Source of the DNA: Chrysomallon squamiferum
Lineage: Eukaryota; Mollusca; Gastropoda; Neomphalida; Peltospiridae
Direction: 5' to 3'
Length of the DNA stretch: 40,000 nucleotides
NCBI GenBank assembly: GCA_012295275.1
Contig: CM022676.1
Location: 11,259,344-11,299,343 of the forward strand
The translations under genes were made by a program, and so were the position numbers. Below the pieces are notes generated by a model that was given only the letters and a program-made list of their open reading frames with translations, searched no databases and was not told the origin of the DNA. The stretch's first letter is position 1. The number at the start of each line of letters is the position of its first letter. This document shows positions 1-28,201 of this stretch, piece after piece.

Positions 1-15
1 CCGCTTCCCAAATAA

Positions 16-50
<35 letters not shown>

Positions 51-385
51 ATGGTCTCCGTGATAGGTTAAATGATGACAGTGTTGTATGAGCAAATGTA
101 GAATAATATAAATACAATTGAGTGTTGCATAAAGGGATTTCAATACAATTCAATGTTGTATAAAGTTGCTCAGTTTAAATACAACTCAGCATTGTATAAA
201 GATGTGTAAATACAATTAAGTGTTGCATAAAGATATTTAAATACAATTCATTATTGTATAAGGATATTTAAATACAATTCAGTGTTGTATAAGGATATTT
301 AAATACAATTCAGTATTGTAATAGGATATTTAAATACAATTCATGTTGTACAAATACTACTGAGTGAAGAATTGTTGATTTTCAG
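1..385 (+). repeat. Calpain intron with a tandem array of short hairpin units
   Basis: After an (AAAT)n run at about 14-51, a unit of about 31 bp recurs some eight times from about 110 to 350. The core is ATACAATTCAGTGTTGTAT, in which ATACAA and TTGTAT can pair around a short loop. The region ends at the acceptor ttttcag that precedes exon 386-455. Confidence 0.75.
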
Positions 386-17929
<17,544 letters not shown>

Positions 17930-18639
17930 GGATTTGAGAGAAATTATTTTCTTCATAACATGCGACTTGGTGCTATCTGAATACAATCTGAAACTTTTCC
18001 TTTATTTTTACTTCATATATAAAATATCCTTTTGGCAAAATAACAAAAACGCTAAAATCCCGCGAATAATATGGAAGCTGCCATTTAAGTAGTTCACAAA
18101 ACAAATATCTTATGACGTCAAGTCGTTGACATTGAAGACAAGGAGACGAACTGCGTTTACGAGTGCTTTATAAAATTTGTACTTGCTCAGTTAATTTGAA
18201 TTTATTTTTTAAATTTATATTTATAAAATTAATATTCTTTCTTAGAGTAATAGAAATAAATAAATAAATAATTACTTACTTACATCTGGATATAAGTAAC
18301 TTCAGGGTGTCTGTTGAACTGATAACATGATTCTGAGTTTTTCTTTGTGAATGATGAAAAGATTAAATATCATCTATCTGCTTCGACTGTTTTGTAAATA
18401 CAAACACAAATTATAATATATCAAATGTATTCTTATATTAAATTTCTTTTATACTTTTATGTTATGAAATATTTTTCACCTCTGTATTGTGAAAAAAAGT
18501 TATATTTGTATATTATGAAATATTTTACAATTATTATTTGTGAATTATTTTATATTTGTGAATCAATTAACATTTGTTACATTGTAAAACACTTTTAACT
18601 ATTCAGCTTCCTAAATTTTCCTTACTTCTTCTTCTTCTT

Positions 18640-18729
<90 letters not shown>

Positions 18730-19259
18730 GGAAATTAAATTACTTATTTGGAAAATATTATTTTTAGAACAGAATACCTCTACAGTGATTCAGATCTAAA
18801 TACTAGCATTTATTTTACATACACGATTTTGACATACACTTTTTCTACCGTTCAGTTTAGAAAAAAGTTCAAATCAGAACTGCATCAGTGCCATTGATTT
18901 TTGTCGATATTAAAACAGCAACTGAGGTTAAATCACTTCTCTCTGACTATAAAAATACAGCATGTTTGAATGTACTGTGTGATGTGTGTATGTGTGTGAA
19001 CGTGTAAGAGAACACGTGTGTGTTTGTGTGTTGTCAACTAAAAGTATTCACATGTGCTTACCTCTTTGTCTACAAGTATTAACACGACATTTCAAACAGC
19101 CTCGTTGTGAGCGTGTTTTAACACCGTCAGCAGAAGCTTGCTGTCATCTACCACTCAACCTCCGTTCTGTGTATTCAGTTATTCTGTACACCGCGTTTTT
19201 ATATTCAATTTATCTCAATCATTTTGAAATTTTATTCTGTATTTATTTTAATGAATAAA
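17930..19259 (+). other. Probable calpain 3'UTR and downstream spacer
   Basis: No gene is visible. Candidate AATAAA polyadenylation signals on the plus strand lie inside an (AAAT)n run at about 18255 and, more convincingly, at 19254-19259. A long (ATT)n run covers about 18641-18729. The open frame at 18986-19258 starts in TG-rich sequence and resembles no known family. Confidence 0.4.
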
Positions 19260-19303
19260 CCATAGTAAATATTTCTGTTTCAAATTTATTTTTGTTATTG
19301 TTC

Positions 19304-19306
<3 letters not shown>

Positions 19307-19354
<48 letters not shown>

Positions 19355-19379
19355 CAGACAGAGAGAGAGAGAGAGAGAG
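19307..19379. repeat. (TG)n followed by (GA)n microsatellite
   Basis: A (TG)n run at about 19309-19353 is followed by a short (GA)n run. The rest of 19,260-19,940 is AT-rich with no visible gene. Confidence 0.9.
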
Positions 19380-19946
19380 TAATTTTTATTGTGAATTATT
19401 TTACACTGTCGAGGAACTGAAATATAGATTTATCAGACAGAATTAACTATGACTATTATCCCGCCACAGCAATTAACAGTCTAAATATTAGACCTTTAGA
19501 ACTACAATAGGGTAAACTTTCACTGTAGTTCTTTTAAATAATATTTAGATTATTCTTTTAGATATTTAATCCATAATACAGGAACTGATTTGTTTAACTC
19601 ATTTTTCTATCAATGTCATAATTTGTTTTCATATTTAATATACTTTAACATTCATAAACTTTAATATTCAGTTATTTTATTTCTCGCCTCAATGATTTAA
19701 GTGTTTCCAGTTTTATTTCACCAGCTTAACAGAAACATAAAAAATAGGAAATAAAGTGAGACTTATTCAACTTAGAATATTTTTTGTTTAATTTAACTTT
19801 TAAATTATTTGAAGTTTTCAGTTATAACAAATCAGAATAAAACTCTGTAAAAAAAAAAAAAATGAAAAAATGAAAAATAAACTAAAACCTGAGACTTTTG
19901 CACTTCCAATATCTGAATATTACAAAATGTAAAACTTTTTCTGTGT

Positions 19947-19952
19947 TTTATT
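19947..19952 (-). terminator. Polyadenylation signal AATAAA of secreted-protein copy 1
   Basis: The minus strand reads AATAAA here, about 155 bases after the stop codon of copy 1. The paralogue has its own AATAAA at a comparable distance from its stop. Confidence 0.5.
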
Positions 19953-20106
19953 CATGATACAAAGTAAAGATTACGACAAACAAACTGAGACACGTGAGAG
20001 CTGATCCTGCTACAGTCTGCTTCTGTCAAACATCACTGAAAACACTAAGCAAGCGGCATGCAGAATCAGAGATCTTATTTCCGGTTTTCCTGCAGAACTG
20101 GTACCA

Positions 20107-21293
20107 TCAAACAGCACCCTCAGCAGATTCTTCTGATTTTCTGTCAAGCTTCTTTCCAATCTCTTCCGTTTTCTTGCCCGCGAAGACGTTTTCGACGGTA
20201 TCGAATGCGTCTTTGCCATCTTTAACAACATCACGAACAGCGTTGTTCACAGCGTTCACAAGCCCATTCCAAAAGCTTGTTGCTTGTTTCTTTGTGACTT
20301 CAGCAACGTCCTTCACCGAGTTTACAAAGTCTTCCAGAGCGTTTGACGTCTGAGTCCCCAGCTTTTCAATGGCGTTCTTTACGTAGTCTTCTTTGGTGTT
20401 AACGCTGGAAAAGATGACGTCTCTGATAAACTTCTCAATGGCCGCTTTTACTTCTGGTTTGCAGACCTCATCCAATGGGAGTGTCCTCTTGTTAAACCTG
20501 CATGCTGCTTCCACCAAGTCACAGACGTCAGGCGGGCAGTCGTCCACGACGTCGGAACAGTGTCGTATCCCACTGAAGGCTGAGCAGCCCACAGCAAACG
20601 TCGTAGCAACGGCCAGACGTTTGTTTATCACGTGGCCTGAAATTATACCAATTACTACAAACATCAACGGTTTTACTACTACAACTACTACATACAGTAT
20701 TATTATTATTACCATTATTAGTAGTTTTACATCAACAACGACGATATAAGTAATTAACAGTTACATATATTGTCGACATCTCTACTACTACAACTACTAC
20801 ATAGTGACATATGTTATCGGCATTTTTACTACTACAACCACTACATAAACAATTACCAGTTACATATATTGTCAACATCTCTAGTACTACAACTACTACA
20901 TAAACAATTAGTTACATATTTTATCAATATCTTTTCTACTACAGTTGAACAGTTACGTATATTGTCAATAGTTTTACTATTACAGCTATTACATAAACAA
21001 TTAATAGTTACATATATTATAACCATTTTTACTACTAAAACTGCTTCCAAAGTTTTCACATCACATCTTCTATATTTACTTTACATTGCAGTTACCAGTT
21101 ACCAGTTGTACTGTTACCACTGATACCATCTCTTTAATGCTATTGCTATTACCACTTGCTTACGATTACACAGTGATGTTGACGTTAACCTTGTTGTTGA
21201 TTTTAATGTTTAGGTTAACATACCTGTTGATTCGGTGCCCACTGACATGATCAAAATGAACACGCAAAACAAAGCAATGAATCGAGGAAACAT
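20107..21293 (-). CDS. Secreted six-cysteine protein with amphipathic helices (copy 1)
   Basis: Two coding exons, 21293-21224 (70 nt) and 20636-20107 (530 nt), join in phase to give 199 residues. The start ATG at 21293 opens a clear signal peptide, MFPRFIALFCVFILIMSVGT. The last exon gives six cysteines with spacing C-x8-C-x6-C-x4-C-x6-C-x12-C (in the stretch VGCSAF to DEVCKPEV), then a long amphipathic, Lys/Asp/Glu/Ala/Val-rich helical region and a stop after EGAV. Acceptor TTTCAG at 20637 and donor GTATGT at 21223 are good. I do not recognise a family; a secreted, helix-forming protein is inferred. The 3'UTR still contains sequence homologous to the coding tail of copy 2, but in another frame. 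The open frame on the opposite strand (19994-20353) is a shadow. Confidence 0.8.
20655..21060. repeat. Diverged tandem repeat in the intron of copy 1
   Basis: About six diverged units of roughly 65 bp combine CAGTTACATATATTGTCAAC and TACTACAACTACTACATA. The intron of copy 2 (27,845-28,060) has the first two to three units with high similarity, so repeat and gene were duplicated together. Frames such as 20770-21123 are repeat translations. Confidence 0.75.
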
Positions 21294-21495
21294 TTTTTTT
21301 ATTCTTAACCAAGTATTACCTGAAAAAAATAATAATATTAAAAATAAACATTTATAAAATATAACAGTACATTTAAAATAAATAATAAATAATAATACAG
21401 AACAGGTTTCATATGATAATGAAGACCTGTATTTCAATATTTAAATTAAAAATATTTCTTACATTTACCTTTGCCGCTTCTTTGCCGGGTAGATA
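21224..21495 (-). promoter_or_regulatory. 5'UTR exon and 5' splice of copy 1
   Basis: The minus strand shows a small non-coding exon (about 21495-21469, ending GGCAAAG before GTAAAT) and an intron to the acceptor at 21320-21321. The next exon (21319-21224) starts GTAATACTTGGTTAAGA and contains the start codon at 21293. The same arrangement with near-identical sequence is present in copy 2, which supports it. The exact transcription start is inferred. Confidence 0.6.
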
Positions 21496-21518
21496 GTGAG
21501 CTAGTTTAATAACTGAGG

Positions 21519-21526
21519 TATATATA
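21519..21526 (-). promoter_or_regulatory. TATA box of secreted-protein copy 1
   Basis: TATATATA on the minus strand lies about 30 bases before the block AGCTCACTATCTACCCG, which both paralogues share at the start of their 5'UTR exon. Confidence 0.6.
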
Positions 21527-21539
21527 CACCCAGGTGTGA

Positions 21540-21901
21540 TATACGAGTTACATATTTATAGGAATCGGAAATTCTAGACTGTATGACACATGCAGCGAAG
21601 AGAGGGTAATTGAGTTCTTTCATATTTTAATTTGCTTTTTTGTTATTGCGCAGATAATAAAACACAACAATCACAGCCACAGCAACAACAAGATTACTTA
21701 TAATAATAACTAAATACAAAATTAAATAAACATAATAAATTATCTAAAAAAATAAAAAATTTTTTTGTTAAGAATTAGACACAGCTAATTAATAACACCT
21801 CTATATAATTTATTATTATTATTGAACAACAAAAAAAAGATAGTTTTATTTTTATCTGATTAAAGTAAAAAACAAAATACATTTACTACCGAATTATTAT
21901 A

Positions 21902-21950
<49 letters not shown>

Positions 21951-22240
21951 TATTTTTATTTATTACTATTAAACAAAATTATACATATTATTTTATTTGT
22001 TATTATTTTTGTTGTTATTTTTTTCTAAATTATTTTACATTTAATTAAACAAAATTTAATTATTATTTTTATTTGTTTGTTTTGTTGTTGTTTTTCTAAA
22101 TTATTTGTACATTTAATTTTAATTTTAATTATTATTTTTGGGACCTCGACATTTTTACTTCTTGCTTTTGATATTTATTTGTTTGGGACATCGGGTTAAA
22201 GTAAGATATTTTTTATCACAGTGTAATCAGTAACAGCGTA
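21540..22240. other. AT-rich spacer upstream of copy 1
   Basis: It holds an (ATT)n run at about 21900-21950 and A/T-rich sequence. No gene or RNA is recognisable. Confidence 0.6.
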
Positions 22241-22243
22241 TTT

Positions 22244-22352
22244 GTTTTACACACACACACAAACACACACAGAAACACATACACAAAAAACACACACAGA
22301 AACACACACACAAAAACACACACACACAAACACACACAGAAACACACACACA
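22244..22352. repeat. (CA)n-rich repeat with AGAAACACACACA words
   Basis: Imperfect CA runs are separated by AAACAC and AGAAACAC, giving an irregular short array. Confidence 0.85.
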
Positions 22353-22774
22353 ACTTATAATTTATAGTAATATTCTGCTCTAATTAGGATTCACTTGACT
22401 CATTCCGTGTTTTAAATTAGGTTTCCCAAAGTCCGTTATTAAATTTAATTGTTTTTGTTTTCTTTCTTATTGTTACAAAACAAGTTTCTAAATTAATAAA
22501 CTTAGTTGCTGGTGTGTTGTTTATCTAGTGAACAGTGTTATATCATCACGATGATCAGTTTTAATTTATTGATTCCTGTCGTGATTAACTACGCCCTTCC
22601 TCTGTAGCCAGTCTATCATTCGACACTAAATTAAACAGGTGTGTTTCTGATGACAAACTATTTTACCTGAGTCAGTCACCAGATCAGCCAGGTCCGTACC
22701 TGAGTGAAATCAAAGATGCGGTGCGCTAATGTTGTGTAAATACATATATAAATATATTTGTATATGTTATAGCT

Positions 22775-22895
22775 AATCTCTATAATCAGGTAATATGTAT
22801 ATTACCTGAAATACACTTCACTAATTTGTACAGATGTTGTTGTTTGACTGAAAGAGTGAAACAGGTGATATACATTTTACCTGATTATAGAGATT
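22775..22895. repeat. Inverted repeat with 26-bp arms and 69-bp spacer
   Basis: Left arm 22775-22800 (AATCTCTATAATCAGGTAAT...) and right arm 22870-22895 are reverse complements with a single mismatch. The inner spacer has no coding potential. It could be a small MITE-like element or a structured RNA; the sequence alone does not decide. Confidence 0.75.
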
Positions 22896-22899
22896 CACT

Positions 22900-22901
<2 letters not shown>

Positions 22902-22955
<54 letters not shown>

Positions 22956-23115
22956 TAATTATTAATTTTTCTAAAGAAATGACATTCAGGATATATGTTT
23001 GATAATAATCACAAACTGCAACACAGACACACACACACACACAGACACACACACAGACACACACACACACTAACACACATGTAATTATTAATATGTTTGA
23101 TAATAATCACAAACA
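22902..23115. repeat. (CA)n microsatellites with flanking duplicated segment
   Basis: Two CA tracts (about 22902-22952 and 23023-23070) are separated by unique sequence. ATGTTTGATAATAATCACAA occurs once before and once after the second tract, with TAATTATTAAT also repeated, showing a tandem duplication of roughly 100 bp around the tracts. Confidence 0.8.
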
Positions 23116-24490
23116 CGGTGGCTTGATCCGAACTGAACAAACATCGTCTGCTAAAAATATGTTCTTATTTTAAAAAGATTAAAAAAAGAGTGTACACAAT
23201 AACAACTATTACTATTACTACTACTAATAAAAGTAATATAAATACTACTACTGGTAGTAGTAGTAATACTAATATCTTCTTCACTCTGATACCCCCTTTT
23301 TGTCTGTACCTGACTTAATTTTGTGAAACACTTTTGACTACGTAGGTTCAAAACGTGACTAACAGGATGACGTATGTTTTGCCTGAAGATGAACAGTATC
23401 AACACTGACGTGTCAGTGTGTACACGTGACTAAGTGTCAACCTCTTTGTACGTCTGATAGTTGTATTACATTTTTTATTAACCAGATCCAGTATTATGTT
23501 CATCGTTTAATTTCAGATAGGATTTATTTTTCCAGTGTGTGTGAATGTGTGTATGTGTGTGTATGTGAGAATGTGTGTGTGTGTGTGTGTGTTAGTGTGC
23601 GAATGTGTGTGTATGTGAGTGTGTATGTGTGTGTGTGAGAGAGAGAGATATTTCAAATAATTTCATTTTCTCTCGAGTTTGTTATTCATGGTGATTAATG
23701 ATATTTAACAAAGACCCGATTCCAGCAACTTTATTATTCTAATTTAAAAATAAATAATAAATAATCCTTATACTCTCTTTGACAAACAATAATAACTTTT
23801 GCTCAATGATATTTGTTACACACACACACACACATATGCAAAATAAAAATATGAAAGTATTTTTCAGTAAACAAATAGAATGCTATTTGAAATATTTCGA
23901 GTTAGTTTATACAGTTTACGGTGAATGGAGATGTGAAAAGCTATTGAAAATAAAATAATAAAAATAAAAATAATAATAATAAAAGGTTGTCGCTGAAGAA
24001 GAAAAATGCCTTTGTTCGTCGGTGAAACCAGATCTTACATTCATCTCCTTACAGTCGTCATAGGCAAGTTTTTTGTTTTTTCCTCCTTGACACTATTCAC
24101 ATTAGCTCTGAACAAACGTCGGAGATTTTACTTTGTCATTTCGAACTTTTCTTTCCTGGGGTCAGAATATATGTATATTTATATATAACTAAAAACATTT
24201 TTAAAAAGAGAAAAAGAAAACAATGCCTTTGTCACAAAAACAGAAAGTAGCGGCCACATGTGTTGAAATAAGTTTTGTTTGTTTTTGTAAACTATTAAAT
24301 AGAGCTCACATAATATTCAGTCCACTTCACTTTAGATAAATACAGTGCGAATCAGCTGCACATTATCAACATTTTTCATATAATAATTAATATTCGGAAA
24401 TCAATTTAATTATACTGACAGAAAATAATAATTGTTACACACACACAAATAGACAAACACACACAAACACATGTATATGTAGGTGTATCT
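23116..24490. other. Intergenic sequence, no recognisable gene
   Basis: It holds short TAC/TAG triplets near 23,210-23,270, TG-rich sequence at 23,535-23,635 and a CA tract near 23,818. The small frame 24006-24188 has AT-driven composition and matches no family I know. Confidence 0.55.
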
Positions 24491-24492
24491 CG

Positions 24493-24817
<325 letters not shown>

Positions 24818-25295
24818 TGCATTCCCACTCTTTCTTATGAATGTCTGCATTCTGCTCCATCTTGTGTGTACCTGAATTAACAACACAAAACCAAACACTT
24901 GAGAATTGCTCTCTCATTCAAACAAACATAAATATCCGTGCTTGGTTTAGTCAAATTATAAAATATATAATATAATAACATGAATTTAATCATTTATTTA
25001 TTTATTTAGTTTAAATAGGATGAAATAAAGCTATTTGATATATAGAAGGAATATATTATTTCATTACTGTTGTGTGTACGTGACTAAAATCATATAATCA
25101 TGCTTTTCATTCGTGCAGTTTATTGATTTATCTTGCGAAAAGACCTGATACCGCCAGTCTTACCTTTCTCTGTCCTATAAACCAGTTGCTGTGTCTATTA
25201 TTATTGAAAATTAATCATATGCACAAACTATGTTATTGTAGTTGTTGCTTTTAGTGTTGTTTACATAACAGTGAGTCTTACTCCTCCCTAAGTGG

Positions 25296-25376
25296 CCAGC
25301 AACAACATCACCATGTGCCAACAGCAACACCATCATCATGTGCCAACAGCAACAACATCATCACGTGCCAACAGCA
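25296..25376. repeat. 25-bp triplication inside the integrase remnant
   Basis: Three units of about 25 bp (plus strand CAGCAACAACATCACCATGT plus GCCAA) lie at the spot that encodes the LAH...AGHLG part of the integrase zinc finger on the minus strand. A 25-bp period breaks the frame. Confidence 0.8.
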
Positions 25377-26189
25377 ACAATGATGGACGGTATTTAGAGT
25401 GCACCACAATTCTACATCTTGTCACACATTCCCCACGCTCAGTCATAAACGTCTCCACCATCTTATTCATTAAAACGCCTTTGTTCACATAACAACCTGA
25501 CATCTGATCTTCCAATTCATCCTGACATAACGCTGCAGGACGAGCTGCCAGTGAATCAGCCCCCGCTCTTGAATTAACTGTCGTCTGTCACAAGGTAAAG
25601 TGCTTTTCTCAAACCGGTTCCTTTACCCTCGGCGGTACACCGCGCGTACTTCTTCAGTTCATGTATTTTACTAATAACCTCGTTCATTTCATTTTCCATG
25701 GCTCAGACAAAGCATAAACATCAACTGCTGGCCTAGTGATTACACCAGCAGGATATCCAGTGTCTCCGCTCTCTTCTGTTCATAAAGTCTCATCTTCCTT
25801 TATCAACTGACCTCTTTTCGGCTGGCAACACTGATTAGTCAAATCATTACCCAGCAAAACTCGCACGTTTGCAAGCTGTAAGTCTTTCGCAGCCGTCACA
25901 GACTCTGAACACAAGAAAACCTTGTGTAACCGGAACCCCTAATCTCCCCGGTAACCGAGGTCAAACTCTGTCCTGTATCCGAATTCTTAAAACCATCTGT
26001 ATAATCTGAAACTGTGAGGACTCGTTACACCGACCTTCGCATTCAAGTCCTGATAGGCATCACAAACCATATCTCTGGACACATACGGGTTTACTTTTCC
26101 AGTAATTCTAGCTGAGCTGACCTCACTAAACCGACTACCTGGGCAGTATTGTGCTTTCTTTTGAAACAGTCCCCGATAAGATGGTTTTC

Positions 26190-26345
26190 GCCATCACTCA
26201 CTGAGTAGTCCTCTCATCACTCACTGAGTAGTCCTCGCATCACTCACTGAGTAGTCCTCTCATCACTCACTGAGTAGTCCTCTCATCACTCACTGAGTAG
26301 TCCTCTCATCACTCACTGAGTAGTCCTCGCATCACTCACTGAGTT
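26190..26345. repeat. 23-bp tandem repeat inside the gag remnant
   Basis: Six units of ATCACTCACTGAGTAGTCCT plus CTC or CGC and a partial seventh. The 23-bp period shifts the reading frame each unit, so it arose after coding constraint was lost. Confidence 0.9.
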
Positions 26346-26559
26346 ATAAGCTAACGCCCTATCTTCTCTTTCTCTTTCGTATTGAAACTTTTTAAAGGCT
26401 AACTGTCAACTCTTTTATCTGTCGAACAATCTCACTTTCTTCCAGATCATGCTTATCACCTAAAACTTCTTTGATAATACTTTCCCTTATCTCGCCTAAT
26501 GTCTTAGCTGATGATAAATCAATTTCCATCTCACTCTCGATTTCAACTAATTCGGCTTT

Positions 26560-26615
26560 ATGTATGTATGTATGTGTGTGTGTGTCTGTATACACACACA
26601 CACACACACACACAC
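26560..26615. repeat. (GTAT)/(GT)n and (CA)n microsatellite pair
   Basis: A TATG/TG run at about 26562-26585 is followed by (CA)n to 26615, making an imperfect inverted pair around GTCTGTATAC. It interrupts the gag remnant near its start. Confidence 0.85.
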
Positions 26616-26727
26616 ATGCATGTACGTATAGCGTACTTATTCGCTTTAGTGAACAGAGCTGCTACGTCTAAGAATGTATGAAGCCCACAGTTGCAAGTCG
26701 CGTTCAAACAGGCGCGTCTCCCTTTCA

Positions 26728-26747
26728 GATCCCGGACAAAGGCCCCA
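26728..26747 (-). other. Primer-binding site resembling the tRNA-Pro type
   Basis: The minus strand reads TGGGGCCTTTGTCCGGGATC. Elements primed by tRNA-Pro carry TGGGGGCTCGTCCGGGAT at this place. It sits a few bases after TGACA at 26760-26756, a plausible LTR end, and before the gag remnant, which is the expected order. Confidence 0.55.
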
Positions 26748-27128
26748 GTTTTTCCTGTCACGGGGATTCCCCTAAGATGTAAATCTACCCGAGTTGGCTT
26801 TGTCTAGGGGTATCCGGTATGGGATTTATGTATGCAATATATATACTTAAGCAAAAAAGTTTAGCCGCATGTTGTAAATGACTATTGCTTTCTGATAAAT
26901 TAAAATAAAGTGATAAAACTTTGATAATATTTAATTGCATATGACCTGTGGCTTTGGGAAATGAAAAGAACACCACTTGTCATTTCACACGCCCCTATGT
27001 GTACTGCACGTGCAAACGCGGTGCGCTCGTGTTGTCGCAGAAGCGCGTGCAGTACGGATGCACTGAAATCACGTGTTGATGCACTGAACCAACATCATCC
27101 AAAAACAAAAGGAAGAACTGATCCTGCT

Positions 27129-27272
27129 CAAACAGGGCGACCTCGTTCTGGTAGACCACGATTAACTACTCCAAGAGAAGACAGGTATTCAGTGACGTCA
27201 TCGCGACGTCACAGGTTCGAAACTGATCCACGTTTAGCCCGTAGTTTGCAGCAAATTACTAGAATTCAGTAA
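27129..27272 (+). pseudogene. Tc1/mariner transposase fragment (N-terminal DNA-binding part)
   Basis: The frame that opens at 26961 contains RPRSGRPRLTTPREDRY followed by RRHRF and LARSL and stops at 27272. The GRPR hook plus TTPREDRY is characteristic of the linker between the two helix-turn-helix parts of Tc1-type transposases. The catalytic DDE domain is absent downstream and the upstream part is not recognisable, so this is a remnant of about 48 codons. No terminal inverted repeats were identified. Confidence 0.7.
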
Positions 27273-27425
27273 CTGACTCAGTGCTGCTGGATTTCAAGCA
27301 AGTTGCCCTGTTGTAGCTGTATCCCTGACGTAATTGCTAAACTTATTTGGCACAGTATATTTTACAATTACCGTGTCACACTTTTGTACACCAGAACACA
27401 ACAAACACAAGACACTTTTAAAAAC

Positions 27426-27431
27426 TTTATT
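27426..27431 (-). terminator. Polyadenylation signal AATAAA of secreted-protein copy 2
   Basis: The minus strand reads GAATAAAGTTTTT here, about 100 bases after the stop codon of copy 2. Confidence 0.6.
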
Positions 27432-27531
27432 CGCACTAGCGTTGAATTTAATATAGTATTAAAGACTAATATAGATGAATAGAAATATTGTAATATGTCA
27501 CATCAATCATAAACGGGTTAACTGTGTGTAG

Positions 27532-28201
27532 TTATGTTGCAAACACAACAGCAAACATCACTGAAAACACAAAGCAAGCGGCATGCAGAATCAGAGATCT
27601 CGTTTCCGGTTTTTCTGCAGAATTGAAGAACTTTCCGATTTTATTAACGGCATCCTTAGCAAAGTCTTCTGCCTTACTGCCAATCTCTTCCGCTTTCTTG
27701 GCTACGTCTTCGCCCAAATTGTGGGTTTCCTCAGCGTCATGCAAAGCTTTATCAACAGCTTTGCCAGCGTCATGCAAAGCTTTATCAACAGCTTTGCCAG
27801 GGTCATTCAAAGCTTTACCTTCATCGTCTGAAATTAGACCAATTACTACAAATATCACCGGTTTTACTACTACAGCAGCTACCTACAGTTTTATTATTAT
27901 TACCATTATTAGTAGTTTTACATCAACAACGACAGTATAAGTAATTAACAGTTACATATATTGTCAACATCTCTACTACTACAACTACTACATAGTGACA
28001 TATATTATCGGCATTTTTGCTACTACAACCACTACATAAACAATTACCAGTTACATATATTGTCATTGTTACGATCAGATACTATGTTAATGTTGACCTT
28101 GTTGTTGTATTTAATGTTTAGGTTAACATACCTGTTGATTCAGTGCCCATTGACATGATCAAAATGAACACGCAAAACAAAGGAATGAATCGTAGAAACA
28201 T
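27532..28201 (-). CDS. Secreted helical protein with hydrophobic C-terminal tail (copy 2)
   Basis: Two coding exons, 28201-28132 (70 nt) and 27827-27532 (296 nt), join in phase to give 121 residues. The signal peptide MFLRFIPLFCVFILIMSMGT is nearly identical to that of copy 1. The mature part is a highly charged Lys/Asp/Ala helix with an in-frame 11-residue duplication (GKAVDKALHDA twice), followed by AEEIGSKAEDFAKDA and a hydrophobic end LILHAACFVFSVMFAVVFAT. The end could be a GPI-attachment signal or a membrane anchor; this is inference. It lacks the six-cysteine block of copy 1. The region AEEIGSK aligns with TEEIGKK near the end of copy 1. Donor GTATGT and acceptor TTTCAG match those of copy 1. 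Family unknown. Confidence 0.78.

Larger units (their letters stand above)
25290..26950 (-). mobile_element. Decayed Gypsy-type LTR retrotransposon (5' LTR end, PBS, gag, protease, integrase start)
   Basis: Reading on the minus strand, several parts occur in the order of a Gypsy element. A likely primer-binding site lies at 26747-26728. A gag N-terminal segment lies at about 26560-26395 (SSAKTLGEIRESIIKEVLG). A zinc-knuckle-like end lies near 26190-26146 (HLIGDCFKRKH). A protease end LLGNDL lies at about 25857-25840. A segment before the integrase zinc finger lies at 25478-25380 (starts VLMNK, later KYRP), then a GHLG motif near 25295. The reverse transcriptase and RNase H part is missing and frames are broken by tandem repeats and stops. 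The body left of the LTR is only about 1.4 kb, so the copy is dead. The LTR limits above about 26756 are not defined. No intact protein is present. Confidence 0.7.

Noticed and set aside
19994-20353. 119-residue plus-strand frame opposite the secreted copy 1
   Set aside because: Antisense shadow of a coding exon with good splice sites, signal peptide exon and a paralogue on the minus strand.
24006-24188. 60-residue plus-strand frame
   Set aside because: Short, AT-driven, ends in a TATA-type run, no similarity to a known protein.
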